From positions 1 through 64,000 of the forward strand of contig NZ_JAWRCU010000017.1 in assembly GCF_033542235.1 (NCBI RefSeq): a stretch of DNA of 64,000 nt, written 5' to 3'. The DNA comes from JAWRCU01 sp033542235. GTDB lineage: Bacteria > Pseudomonadota > Alphaproteobacteria > Rhizobiales > Rhizobiaceae. The notes under the pieces were generated by a model that had not been told where the DNA came from, did not search any database, and saw only the letters and a list, made by a program, of their open reading frames with translations. Shown piece after piece: positions 8,280-16,744 of this stretch. Both the position numbers and the translations under genes were made by a program. Within the stretch, counting starts at the first letter, position 1. Every line of letters begins with the position of its first letter.

Positions 8280-9137
8280 TCACTCGGCAGCGGCCTCATG
8301 GCGGTCGTGCTCCTGCCTCCGCGCCTTCAGGTGTCGCTCGGCCACACCGTCTATGAATGCCGCCGTTTTCGCCATCACCAGCCGTCGCTGCCGGTCGAGC
8401 GTGACGAGATGATAGCTGTCGTCGAGGATCAGGGACTCGGTCAGGCCGCCCAGCCGACGCTGCAGATAATGCAGATTCGCAAGGCTGGCGATGTCGTCCT
8501 CCCGCGCTTGCACGATGAGCGCCGGCTGCCGCGTCGAGGGCAACTTAGGCTTGAGTGCAGCCACGAGCCGCCATAGCTCCCTCAGCGCAAGCGAGGGCGT
8601 CGCCTCGAGACCCGCCATATGGCTTTCACCCGAAAACATGGATTGCACCAGCACATGGCGCAGCATCTCGTCCTTCAGCCCATAGGGCTCGCGCTCGACG
8701 AAGCGGTACCAATAGCCAAGTGGGCTGATCAGCGCGAATTTCAAGAGGAAGCTGTACCAGGGGATCGACCAGCCGTCATACCAGAGCGTGGGAGCGAGCA
8801 TCACGAGCCCGTGCACGCGCTGCGGCTGGCGGGCCGCCAGCATCGCGGCCAGTACGGCGCCCATCGACAGGCCGCCGACGATAACGACGCTGCATTCTCT
8901 CTCCAGCGCCGCAAGGCTGTTCTCGGCGCTGGCATACCAGTCCTGCCAGCTCGTGGCCTTGAGGTCGGCCTCGGTGCCGCAGTGGCCGGCGAGCACTGGG
9001 CACAGCACCGTCGAGCCGCAGCCGGCCAGATGCCGTGCCACATTCTTCATCTCGACAGGCGTGCCGCCGAGCCCGTGCAGGAGCAGCACGCCGACCTTGC
9101 CGCGATGCAAGAATATGCTGGGATCCGTGCGCCTCAT
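8280..9137 (-). CDS. Alpha/beta hydrolase, carboxylesterase/monoacylglycerol-lipase type
   Basis: Hydrolase of 285 aa and the last gene of the eight-gene operon. The oxyanion region HGLGGTP, the nucleophile elbow GGLSMGA (Ser about 91), the acidic residue in QAREDD and the His in DSYHLVT form a complete catalytic triad. A lid-like aromatic region (WYDGWSIPWYSF) fits carboxylesterases acting on acyl chains. Its ATG overlaps the stop of the SMR-like gene (ATGA, 9134-9137), so translation is coupled. It may release a product or remove an acyl group, and its substrate is unknown. Confidence 0.85.
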   Translation of the reverse strand: MRRTDPSIFLHRGKVGVLLLHGLGGTPVEMKNVARHLAGCGSTVLCPVLAGHCGTEADLKATSWQDWYASAENSLAALERECSVVIVGGLSMGAVLAAMLAARQPQRVHGLVMLAPTLWYDGWSIPWYSFLLKFALISPLGYWYRFVEREPYGLKDEMLRHVLVQSMFSGESHMAGLEATPSLALRELWRLVAALKPKLPSTRQPALIVQAREDDIASLANLHYLQRRLGGLTESLILDDSYHLVTLDRQRRLVMAKTAAFIDGVAERHLKARRQEHDRHEAAAE

Positions 9138-9580
9138 GCCGTTCTCCCGGAACCCAGCCCGCGCGGCCGACTCGGCTGGCCGGCTTCCGCCGCTCCCTTT
9201 CGCCGGCCACCTGCGGTCACGGCGGCACTGCCCGCCGTGCTGATCAGCCAGACGCCGGCAAGGATCAGCGCGCTGCCGACGAGCTGCAGCGGGGAGATGC
9301 TTTCGTCGAAGACGAGCCAGCTTACAGCAAGAATCAGGATGTAGCTGACCGCCGAGAGGGGAAACGCCTTGCTGAGGTCGAGCCCGGCCAAAACCTGTAT
9401 CCAGACTACGAAGCAGGCGACTTCGACCCCGATTGCGGCGATCAACCATGGTGACGTCGCTGCGCTCTGCAGCCATTCCGAGCCCGACCCGGTGATGTTC
9501 TCGGCGGCGAATTTGATGAGGAGCTGCGAAAGCGTGTTGAGCAGCGGGATCGCCAGCCAGAAGAGATGGTCGGCCTTCAC
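9134..9580 (-). CDS. EamA/SMR-type four-helix membrane protein (second of a pair)
   Basis: Protein of 148 aa with four transmembrane helices in the small multidrug resistance/ArnE-ArnF style (LSQLLIKFAAEN in helix 1, a LDLSKAFPLSAVSYILILAV stretch, and FDESISPLQLVGSALILAG in helix 4), then a charged C-terminal tail. The start is GTG at 9580, overlapping the previous stop (GTGA). A second protein of this type is encoded in the same operon at 11617-11973. Paired SMR proteins often form heterodimers, for example the ArnE/ArnF lipid flippase, so they may export the operon's product or an intermediate. Confidence 0.82.
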   Translation of the reverse strand: MKADHLFWLAIPLLNTLSQLLIKFAAENITGSGSEWLQSAATSPWLIAAIGVEVACFVVWIQVLAGLDLSKAFPLSAVSYILILAVSWLVFDESISPLQLVGSALILAGVWLISTAGSAAVTAGGRRKGAAEAGQPSRPRGLGSGRTA

Positions 9581-10758
9581 GACGGCTGCCCCCCGGCTCG
9601 GTCAAAAGAGAGTAGAGAGGCGAGCAGCCTGAGCAGCCGCTGCACGGCGAAATTGCGGTGCTTGAAATACATTGTGTTGGCGGCGAGTTTGCTGCCGAGC
9701 CTGATCTTGTTTTCGTAATAAGCCTGGCCACTCTGGTAGTGTCCTATCCCCTCTTCGAGGCAGTAGCGAAGATTGTTGAACCAGCTCAGATAATACAAAT
9801 TGTATTTCCGCCCTTCGGCGGCATCCATGCAGAAGAACTTGTCGATCAGCTTGTCCTTGCCACGCACCAATATGTTTGCCGCCAGCAGCGTCTCTTCCAC
9901 AAAATAGAAGAAGCCGAGCGAGCGTCCCGGCATGTTGTCGAGAACGCTGGTGAAATAGTCGGCCGTCAGTGCCTCGAATTGCCAGTCGCTACGGTCCCGT
10001 GTCTCCCTGTAAAGGCTCATCACACGAGGTCTGAGATCGGCGAAATCCGTTCGCATCTCCACCCGGACATGCCGTTCCGATTTCAGCTTCCTGCGCATGT
10101 CCTTGCGGGTGCCTGGCGAAAGGCGTCCCAAATATTCCTCGAGCGAAGTGAAATCGACGTCCAGCGACGCAGTCGGCAGTGCCGGCGTTGCGGCGAATCC
10201 GGCCTCGTCGATCACGCGCCGCAGCGCCGTTCCCAGCGTCTCGGGAACGTCCTTCACGGCGCGTAATGCACAGCCCTGGCTGTCGGCATAGCGCTCAAAG
10301 CCGCTCAGCAGCAACGCCAGAAGTGCGGGCCTGCGCACCGCCGGCACGTCTGCGCGAAATCCGGGCAGGCCCGTTTCCGTGCATGGCGAGCCCAGGCAAG
10401 CAAGCCTCAAGGTGAGGTAACCGGGCCAGTACCGCCTGATGCGCTGCGAGAGACGGCGCAGGAACTTCACCTCGACCGTCGTTTCGAGCTGATAGTCCGT
10501 CAGGAACATCGGCATCGCGGCAATCATTTTGCCATTCTCGAACAGCGCGATGTAGCGCCAGCGGAACTCCTCCATCCCCGCCTCCTCGACGGCCAGGAGG
10601 TAGTCGTAATCCTCGATCTCGCCTGGGAAGCAGGCGTTCCATGCCTCGCGTCCGATGTCGCGTATGGACGTGGCGATGCATGTCTGCGGCGATGCATCGG
10701 CCCCGGTGAGGACGATCGTGCCGGTCGTGAAGACCTCGCGCGGATCAGCAATCTGCAT
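9577..10758 (-). CDS. FemAB/GNAT-like acyltransferase
   Basis: Protein of 393 aa. Residues about 215-345 carry the acyltransferase core typical of FemAB-like/'GNAT family' proteins (TRKDMRRKLKSER, LYRETRDRSDWQFEALT, LGFFYFVEETLLAANILV, YYLSWFNNLRYCLEEGI). The region ending HYQSGQAYYENKIRLGSKL is characteristic of the PF04339-like group. These enzymes transfer aminoacyl or acyl groups to amines. ATG at 10758 has GGAGAG 7 nt upstream. It overlaps the desaturase gene by 14 nt and the SMR gene by 4 nt. Its donor and acceptor cannot be inferred. Confidence 0.78.
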   Translation of the reverse strand: MQIADPREVFTTGTIVLTGADASPQTCIATSIRDIGREAWNACFPGEIEDYDYLLAVEEAGMEEFRWRYIALFENGKMIAAMPMFLTDYQLETTVEVKFLRRLSQRIRRYWPGYLTLRLACLGSPCTETGLPGFRADVPAVRRPALLALLLSGFERYADSQGCALRAVKDVPETLGTALRRVIDEAGFAATPALPTASLDVDFTSLEEYLGRLSPGTRKDMRRKLKSERHVRVEMRTDFADLRPRVMSLYRETRDRSDWQFEALTADYFTSVLDNMPGRSLGFFYFVEETLLAANILVRGKDKLIDKFFCMDAAEGRKYNLYYLSWFNNLRYCLEEGIGHYQSGQAYYENKIRLGSKLAANTMYFKHRNFAVQRLLRLLASLLSFDRAGGQPS

Positions 10759-11620
10759 TCCGGCTCTCCAGCCCTAGATTCTCCTTGGCCATGAACCCGA
10801 GGGCATGACAGGTGCTGATGACGTGGACGCCGGCCTCGTCCTGCTCCTTCCTGATCTCGTCATGGAAGGTGGCGAGCTTCGTCCAATGCATGCGCGGCCG
10901 ATAATGATGTTCGGCGTGGTAGCCATTGCCGAACCAGAGCCAATTGTAGAACCGGTTATGGCTGCTGACGCCCCAGGCGATCGGCGTGTCGGGATCGCCG
11001 TTGAAATGTTCGTAGTAGCCATTGAGCGAGGAGAGGCAATTGCCGAAATAATAGAACGGGACCAGGAACAGCACCGCGCGCCAGTCATAGATCAAGCCGA
11101 GGGCGACCGTCGCGAAGAAGGCGCAGAGTTCGAACCTGCCCCATTTGGCGTCGAAGGGCCGGGTGCGGGCAATCGCCTTGTGGATGTCCGAGATGCTGTC
11201 GCGGAAGAAGCTGAGCAGCGTGTAACTCCAGACATTCTCCGGCTCGCCGTTCTTGCCGTACTTGTAGATCGACAGCAGGTCGACTGTCTCGCCGGCGGCA
11301 TTGGGCCTGTCGCTGTTGCCCGAATGATGGCGCATGTGGACCCAGTGATAGTAGGTCTGCGAGAAGCCGATCGTGATCGATTCGAGCAGGCTGAAAGCGC
11401 GGTTCAGCCATGACCTCGTGAAATAGGGCGTATGAATGAAGTTGTGGGAGATGCTGTTGATGTTCCACGAGATGGACACCGCATAGAGGCACCCCAGCAC
11501 GGCCGACAGCCAGAGCGGCCGGCTCGCAAAGCCGACGATCAGATAGATGTTGAACAGAAGATGGGCGAGCGCCGCCAGAACGGGCGCGATGTCCCATTTG
11601 CTGTGAGCGAAGAGTTTCAT
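10745..11620 (-). CDS. Membrane fatty-acid-desaturase-family enzyme
   Basis: Integral-membrane di-iron enzyme of 291 aa. The His boxes are visible: HNFIH (59-63), HWVHMRHH (92-99) and HAEHH (235-239), with an extra His in SSHNRFYN. Several hydrophobic spans surround them. The superfamily desaturates or hydroxylates acyl chains, but also includes RtxC, the dihydrorhizobitoxine desaturase, which acts on an amino-acid product. ATG at 11620 overlaps the stop of the upstream SMR gene (ATGA). Confidence 0.85.
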   Translation of the reverse strand: MKLFAHSKWDIAPVLAALAHLLFNIYLIVGFASRPLWLSAVLGCLYAVSISWNINSISHNFIHTPYFTRSWLNRAFSLLESITIGFSQTYYHWVHMRHHSGNSDRPNAAGETVDLLSIYKYGKNGEPENVWSYTLLSFFRDSISDIHKAIARTRPFDAKWGRFELCAFFATVALGLIYDWRAVLFLVPFYYFGNCLSSLNGYYEHFNGDPDTPIAWGVSSHNRFYNWLWFGNGYHAEHHYRPRMHWTKLATFHDEIRKEQDEAGVHVISTCHALGFMAKENLGLESRNADC

Positions 11621-11973
11621 AGCCCTGTTGCTCCCACACAGATGACGCCGGCGGTGATCAGGCAGGCCCCGGCGGCGTGGCGGAAATTGACCGGTTCCCT
11701 GAAGAAGGCCGCTCCGGCAAACACCATGGCCACATAGCTCAAGGCCATGAAGGGAAAGGCGATGGACAGCGGCACGTGCTGCAGCACGGCCATCCATGCG
11801 AGCAGTTCCACGCCCCAGAAGACGATGCCCGCCAATGTCGCCGGTCTGAGGAGCGCCTGAAGAAAGCTCGCCGAGCCAATCGCAGCGCGCTTAAAGCAGA
11901 CCTCCCGTGCCATTTCCGTGGCAATGCAGAACAGGATCAGCGCTAGCATCGGCAAGGTGAGGGCGCCGCTCAT
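11617..11973 (-). CDS. EamA/SMR-type four-helix membrane protein (first of a pair)
   Basis: Protein of 118 aa with four predicted helices. Helix 1 has EMAREVCFKRA, with a conserved-type Glu early in the helix. The rest fits SMR/EamA half-transporters: VPLSIAFPFMALSYVAMVFA, FREPVNFRHAAGACLITAGV. It is shorter than its partner at 9134-9580 and lacks that protein's tail. Both ends overlap neighbours by 4 nt (ATGA at 11970-11973 and 11617-11620), so it is tightly coupled to the arginase-fold gene before it and the desaturase after it. Confidence 0.82.
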   Translation of the reverse strand: MSGALTLPMLALILFCIATEMAREVCFKRAAIGSASFLQALLRPATLAGIVFWGVELLAWMAVLQHVPLSIAFPFMALSYVAMVFAGAAFFREPVNFRHAAGACLITAGVICVGATGL

Positions 11974-12923
11974 GGCATGATCTCCGAAAGCGCCTCGAGC
12001 AGCTGGTGATTGGCGGCGCTGTTGACGCGCGTGGCGTGCTCCAGATCGGGCCACCTGTGCGGCTGATCGATCAGGATTTCGGCGTGCTTGGAAAGCACTG
12101 TCCACCGGCTGCCGCCATAGACCGGCAGCGAGTAGTCGCCGATGACGTCGGCGCCTATGATGCGGTGGAGTTGGCCGATCGCAGCGATCACCGACAGCAG
12201 GTAGCGCAGCCGCATGCGCCCCTGATCCCAGTTCGTGACGGCATCGTCGCGGGCAAAGACATCCTTGTCGATCGTCAGGTAGACGTTGTCCGTTTTTATC
12301 CTCGACAGCAGATAGTCGATGAAATGCTGCTCGCCCGATGAGGCAATCGTGTTCCACCTCAGCGAGCCGTCCGTTTGCGTGTGAGACGGGCCGGAGCGGT
12401 AGTCCTTTTTCACCCGGCTCGGCGCGTGGTCGTAGGGGTAAAGCTCGAGCGCGCCGCTGACCAGAAGCGACAGGTTTGCCCGCTTCCATTCCGGTCGCTT
12501 CAGGTCGCTGCTGCACACGCCGACGGTGATTACCTTGTCGACCTTGGCATGCTGCACGGCGCGGTTGACCCAGGAGCCGCAATGCACGCCGCCCGAGAAA
12601 CGGACCCAATCCGGATGGTTGTCGAAATGGACCACCGTCGCCGATTTTTCCTCGTTCCTCAGCGCAACGTCCAGAAGCAGCGACGTCACGTGATGAAAAT
12701 CGCCCGAGCCAATGAAGCACAGGCGCGGCTCCTGCCGGCCGCCCCACATCTGCTTGGCCAGCCGCTCGCCGAATTCGTCGAGATTCTTCTGCTTGCTCCA
12801 CAGCCGTATCGTCGGTCCGTCCTGGCTTGCCTGGATTTCGCGACCACCGGCCCTGAGACACGAGCGAACGAAGTCTGCCTGCAGCTCCAGCGCGTCGTCG
12901 AGGTGGAGCAGAAGGAGCTGCAT
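11970..12923 (-). CDS. Arginase/ureohydrolase-fold enzyme
   Basis: Protein of 317 aa with divergent arginase-family metal motifs: GSGDFHHVT (about 72-80), HFDNHPDW (about 99-106, the DxHxD site) and YLTIDKDVF (the SxDxD-like site, here TIDKD). The di-manganese site seems intact. Members hydrolyse guanidino or amide bonds (arginase, agmatinase, formiminoglutamase, polyamine deacetylase-like). The sequence is too divergent to name a substrate. ATG at 12923 lies 4 nt after the aminotransferase stop. An operon role on an amine-containing intermediate is inference. Confidence 0.8.
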   Translation of the reverse strand: MQLLLLHLDDALELQADFVRSCLRAGGREIQASQDGPTIRLWSKQKNLDEFGERLAKQMWGGRQEPRLCFIGSGDFHHVTSLLLDVALRNEEKSATVVHFDNHPDWVRFSGGVHCGSWVNRAVQHAKVDKVITVGVCSSDLKRPEWKRANLSLLVSGALELYPYDHAPSRVKKDYRSGPSHTQTDGSLRWNTIASSGEQHFIDYLLSRIKTDNVYLTIDKDVFARDDAVTNWDQGRMRLRYLLSVIAAIGQLHRIIGADVIGDYSLPVYGGSRWTVLSKHAEILIDQPHRWPDLEHATRVNSAANHQLLEALSEIMP

Positions 12924-12927
12924 CGAC

Positions 12928-14349
12928 CTATCTCGATGCGGCGCGCGCGAACAGCTGATCGAGCAAGGTTAGCGCGAGGTCGATCTCCCTCCGCGTAATC
13001 AACAGGTTCGGTGCCAGTGTGATGACGTTCTTGTGGTAACCTCCCACGTCGAGCACCAGCCCGTATTTTTCGCCGCCGGCGTCGAGATCGCCCTTCATGG
13101 CCTCGTCGCACATCCAGTCGAGCGTGGCCTTGTCTGGCGTGTAGCCGTCCTCCCGGCAGACTTCCACGCGGAGCGCGAGCCCGAGCCCATCGACGTCGCC
13201 GACCACCGGATGCAGCTTCTGCAGCTCCTTCAGCCCGTCGAGAAAATAGGCTCCCTTTTCCATCACCGACGCGCCGAAATCCTCCTCCTCGAGCATCTTC
13301 ATGGCCTCGAGCGCAACCGCGGTGCCCATCGGATTGCTGGCGAAGGTGGAGTGCGTCGAACCGGGCGGAAACATGTCGGGATGGATCAGCTCCTCCCTTG
13401 CCCAGATGCCGGAGAGCGGGTTGAGACCGTTCGTGATCGCCTTTCCGAACACCAGAACGTCCGGCTTCACACCGAAATGCTCGATCGCCCACATCTTGCC
13501 GGTGCGGTAGACACCCATTTGTATTTCATCGACCACCAGCAGGATGCCGTGCTCGTCCAGAACCTTCTTCAGGTCGCTGAAGAAGTTCATCGGCGGTACC
13601 ACATAGCCGCCGGTGCCCTGAATTGCCTCGACATAGAAGGCCGCGAATTCGGACTTGCCGGCCTTTGGGTCCCAGAGGCCGTTGTATTCGCTCTCGAACA
13701 GACGGGCGAATTTCTGCACGCACAGCTGCCCGTATTCCTCCTTGGTCATCCCTTTGGGTCCGCGGAAATGATAAGGGAACTCGACAAAATGCGCGCGGTC
13801 CGAGAAATGGCCGTAACGGCGACGGTAGCGGTAGCTCGAGGTGATTGCCGAGGCGCCCAGCGTACGTCCGTGATAGCCTCCTTCGAAAGCGAACATCAGG
13901 CTTTTGCCGCCGGTGTAGTTGCGCACCAGCTTCAGCGAATCCTCAATCGCTTGCGACCCTCCGACATTGAAATGCACTCTTCCCTTCAGGCCGAACTTCC
14001 GTTCGGCATCCTGGGCGATCAGCGCTGCGAGCTCGACCTTCTCGCGGTGTAGATATTGCGAGGCGACTTGCGGCAGAGTGTCGAGCTGGCGGTGCGCAGC
14101 TGCGTTGAGGCGGGGATTGCGGTAGCCGAAATTGACTGCCGAGTACCACATCTGAAGGTCCAGGAAAGGCGTTCCACGGCTGTCGTAGAGATAGGAGCCT
14201 TCGCAGAATTCGAAGAAGGGGGGTTGGGTCGCGTAGTGAACGGTGTCGCCGTGCGAGCAGTAGGCTTGCTCCAGACGCCGCAGTTCGTCTTCGTCGCGGG
14301 GCGCGAGGCCGACCGCTCCAGGTTCTTTAATTGCAAGATTGAAATTCAT
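12928..14349 (-). CDS. Class III PLP-dependent aminotransferase
   Basis: Fold-type I, class III aminotransferase of 473 aa. Visible parts are the PLP phosphate region NVGGSQAIEDS, the GGYHGRTLGA segment, the cofactor Asp in LLVVDEIQMG, and the Schiff-base Lys in VLVFGKAITNG (about residue 300). THSTFASNPM follows. The family transfers omega- or alpha-amino groups between ornithine/diaminobutyrate/GABA-type donors and keto acids. It lies 18 nt downstream of the HAD phosphatase and 4 nt upstream of the arginase-fold gene. Confidence 0.9.
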   Translation of the reverse strand: MNFNLAIKEPGAVGLAPRDEDELRRLEQAYCSHGDTVHYATQPPFFEFCEGSYLYDSRGTPFLDLQMWYSAVNFGYRNPRLNAAAHRQLDTLPQVASQYLHREKVELAALIAQDAERKFGLKGRVHFNVGGSQAIEDSLKLVRNYTGGKSLMFAFEGGYHGRTLGASAITSSYRYRRRYGHFSDRAHFVEFPYHFRGPKGMTKEEYGQLCVQKFARLFESEYNGLWDPKAGKSEFAAFYVEAIQGTGGYVVPPMNFFSDLKKVLDEHGILLVVDEIQMGVYRTGKMWAIEHFGVKPDVLVFGKAITNGLNPLSGIWAREELIHPDMFPPGSTHSTFASNPMGTAVALEAMKMLEEEDFGASVMEKGAYFLDGLKELQKLHPVVGDVDGLGLALRVEVCREDGYTPDKATLDWMCDEAMKGDLDAGGEKYGLVLDVGGYHKNVITLAPNLLITRREIDLALTLLDQLFARAASR

Positions 14350-14367
14350 AGCGATGCTCAGCTCGAT

Positions 14368-15240
14368 CTATACTGTTGCGTATTGGGATTTCTCGACGGC
14401 TTCGGGAAGATGCGCAGCTGCCTTCCTCAGGCTGGCAATCACGTCGCCGAAGTCGCGATAGGCAAAGAAGGGGATCTCGCGTTCTGCGCAGTGCCGCGCC
14501 AATTCGCCTTTGGCGAAGAGAAACTCGGGCTTGTCTGCGACGCAGAAATCGGAGCGGCCATCGCCGATATAGACGCGCTCCTGCTTGTGAGCAGTGAGCC
14601 ACCGGCATTTGCAGACGCCTGCCGTGGTCGTGCAGGTCGGGCCGGCATGAGGAGAAGAAAGGAAGTATTGCGGTTGGCCGGTTCGAGTGCTCACGACCAG
14701 CCTATTGGCGACGACTGGAAGATGGTCGAGACCGTGCCTTCTGAGGATACGCCTGATGAAATGGTCTACGCCATCGCTGACGATTGTCACCGGAAGACTG
14801 CGTGCAGCGCAGAAATTGGCAAAGGAAGCGAAAAACGGGTCGATCTCGATTTCGTCGAGCACCTCGTCGAGCTGCCCGGGCCTGGCGCGAATCAGAGAAA
14901 CCTGACGGCGCATGCACTCGCCAGATCCGATCTCTCCGTTCTCCCACAGCCGCTCGATCTCCTGCCATTCAGGATCGGCGAGCTGCGAGAGGACGAAATC
15001 GGTCGCGTCCTGAACCGAGACGGTTCCGTCGAAGTCGCAATAGATCTGTGCCAAGTCATCCGTGCGTAAGACATTGCCGCCGTTCATTTGGCCGACCGAG
15101 TCCATTCTGCTGTTGTCTGGATTGTGGACATGAGGAACTTCCTGCTGAAATCGCCGGGCGCTCGGGCCGTCTGCGGCGGCCTTCGCCGAGGTCGCATCGT
15201 CAGCCCGTGAATTCGTTCGAGATCGCAGCAAAACGCCCAT
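14368..15240 (-). CDS. HAD-IB family phosphatase (SerB/MtnX-like)
   Basis: First gene of the operon. HAD motifs are I, YCDFDGTVS; II, VTIVSDGVD; III/IV, VYIGDGRSDFCVADK. The arrangement matches MtnX-like phosphatases and phosphoserine phosphatase. A Cys-rich insert (AGPTCTTTAGVCKCRW) could bind a metal. Two starts are possible. ATG at 15240 (290 aa) has a good AGGGAG site 6 nt upstream but gives a 45-residue unstructured N-terminus. ATG at 15105 (245 aa) starts close to the domain. I keep the longer one for its ribosome site. Confidence 0.82.
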   Translation of the reverse strand: MGVLLRSRTNSRADDATSAKAAADGPSARRFQQEVPHVHNPDNSRMDSVGQMNGGNVLRTDDLAQIYCDFDGTVSVQDATDFVLSQLADPEWQEIERLWENGEIGSGECMRRQVSLIRARPGQLDEVLDEIEIDPFFASFANFCAARSLPVTIVSDGVDHFIRRILRRHGLDHLPVVANRLVVSTRTGQPQYFLSSPHAGPTCTTTAGVCKCRWLTAHKQERVYIGDGRSDFCVADKPEFLFAKGELARHCAEREIPFFAYRDFGDVIASLRKAAAHLPEAVEKSQYATV

Positions 15241-15367
15241 AGGGAGCTCCCTATGAGAATTCGCGGAATCTTTAGCAGGACTGGCTGAACCCAGGATTAG
15301 GCGGCGATGAAACGAAACTGAAATCGCTGCAACCGGTCGCCGCTCCGCATGTCAGAGGCCGGCACGT

Positions 15368-16744
15368 TCAGGCGCGCGGCAGCGTCACGGTGACCGACAG
15401 ACCGATCCCGGATGGGGGTTCGCTCAGCGTGATGTTCGCCGACAGGCGTTCGACGATATCGGAAACAATCGCCAGCCCGAGCCCGGCGCCCTCCACCTCA
15501 GGCGTGTTGACGCGGTAGAAGCGGTGGAACACCGCCTCGCGGTACTGCGGGGCAATACCGGGCCCGCTGTCGGTGACGGAAAGCGACCATGCGCCATCCT
15601 CAGGCAAGATCGAGACTTTGATCTTTCCTCCGGCAGGGGTGTATTTGATCGCGTTGTCGATCAGGTTGGCTATCAAGAGACGAAGCAACGGTTCGTCAGC
15701 CTTCACTTCCGCCGATTCGTCGCCGTCGAGCGATACCTCATGCCGCCTGAGCGTGATGATCGCACCAAACTCCGCAATGACGGACGCGGTGACATCGTAA
15801 AGACGCACAGCTTTCAATTGGATCGGCTGATGGCTGACACGTGCCGCCCGAAGCATCTGCTCGATCAGGCGTGTGGCTTGGTCGTTGCTGGCCATCAGAT
15901 CCGCAAGGATCGCGCTGCGCTCGGTTTCAGAGTCGGCGTCGCGCAGCATCTGCAGCAGCAGCTTAGAACCCGCCTGCGGCGTTCGCAATTGGTGGGCCGC
16001 ATGGTCGGCAAAGCGCCTTTCCGCCGTCAGCGAGCGCTCCAGTTTCTTGAGCAACTGGTTCACCGACATGCCCAGGGGATAGAGGTCGCGCGGCAGCCTA
16101 TCCATCGGAATGGCGGAAAGGTCTTCTGGAGAACGGCTGCGGATCTGGCGGACCAGACCGTGGATTGGCCTCAGCCCGTTATTGATGCTGTACCAGACCA
16201 GCAGGCCGACAACCGGCACGAGCACCAGCAGGGGGAAGAAGAGATTGAGCATGATACCCGCCACGAGTGCATCGCGCAGGTCCTGCTTTTCTCCGACCTC
16301 GACGACGACCCGCGTGTTCGGAATTGGCAGGGAATAGACGCGCCATGGCTCGCCGCCATAGACCGTGTCGGTGAAGCCCGCGCGCTGCACAGGCACCGTG
16401 GCGGGAAAGGCCGTACTCGAAAAGAGGCTGATCTGACCGTCTTTCCAAACGCGGAACATCCGTGCATCGGCGTAGTCGTCGGCCTCTTCGTTCCAGACGA
16501 GCTGATTGCCCATGGCCAGATCGATATCCTTGACTTGCCTCGGGCCGGTGTTGCCGTGCTTTTCAATCTGATGTTCTAGCAGCGTCCAGAGCACATTGGT
16601 GTCGTTGATCAGCTCAGCATCATAGATGTTGTCGATTTCGCGCCTGGCGCTGCGGAAGGCAAAAACGCCGATGACCGCGATGGCGACCAGGATCGTCGGC
16701 GTTATCCTGAAGAAGAGCTTCCAGGTCAGGCCAGCGCGCTTCAC
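15368..16744 (-). CDS. Sensor histidine kinase, QseC/PmrB-like
   Basis: Inner-membrane sensor of 458 aa. Two membrane spans (about 10-30 and 165-188) flank a periplasmic domain of about 130 residues. Then come a HAMP region, the phosphoacceptor His about 251 in ADHAAHQLRTP, and the ATPase boxes NLIDNAIKYTP, DSGPGI and GAGLGLAI. It overlaps the response regulator stop by 4 nt (16741-16744). The signal is unknown. Confidence 0.93.
   Translation of the reverse strand: MKRAGLTWKLFFRITPTILVAIAVIGVFAFRSARREIDNIYDAELINDTNVLWTLLEHQIEKHGNTGPRQVKDIDLAMGNQLVWNEEADDYADARMFRVWKDGQISLFSSTAFPATVPVQRAGFTDTVYGGEPWRVYSLPIPNTRVVVEVGEKQDLRDALVAGIMLNLFFPLLVLVPVVGLLVWYSINNGLRPIHGLVRQIRSRSPEDLSAIPMDRLPRDLYPLGMSVNQLLKKLERSLTAERRFADHAAHQLRTPQAGSKLLLQMLRDADSETERSAILADLMASNDQATRLIEQMLRAARVSHQPIQLKAVRLYDVTASVIAEFGAIITLRRHEVSLDGDESAEVKADEPLLRLLIANLIDNAIKYTPAGGKIKVSILPEDGAWSLSVTDSGPGIAPQYREAVFHRFYRVNTPEVEGAGLGLAIVSDIVERLSANITLSEPPSGIGLSVTVTLPRA

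Noticed and set aside
9138..9731. N-terminal extension of the alpha/beta hydrolase frame
   Set aside because: It overlaps the SMR gene in another frame, and the hydrolase domain starts right after the ATG at 9137.
11974..12861. N-terminal extension of the SMR protein frame
   Set aside because: The extra 296 codons are antisense-like arginine-rich sequence overlapping the arginase-fold gene. The ATG at 11973 has a perfect ATGA overlap.
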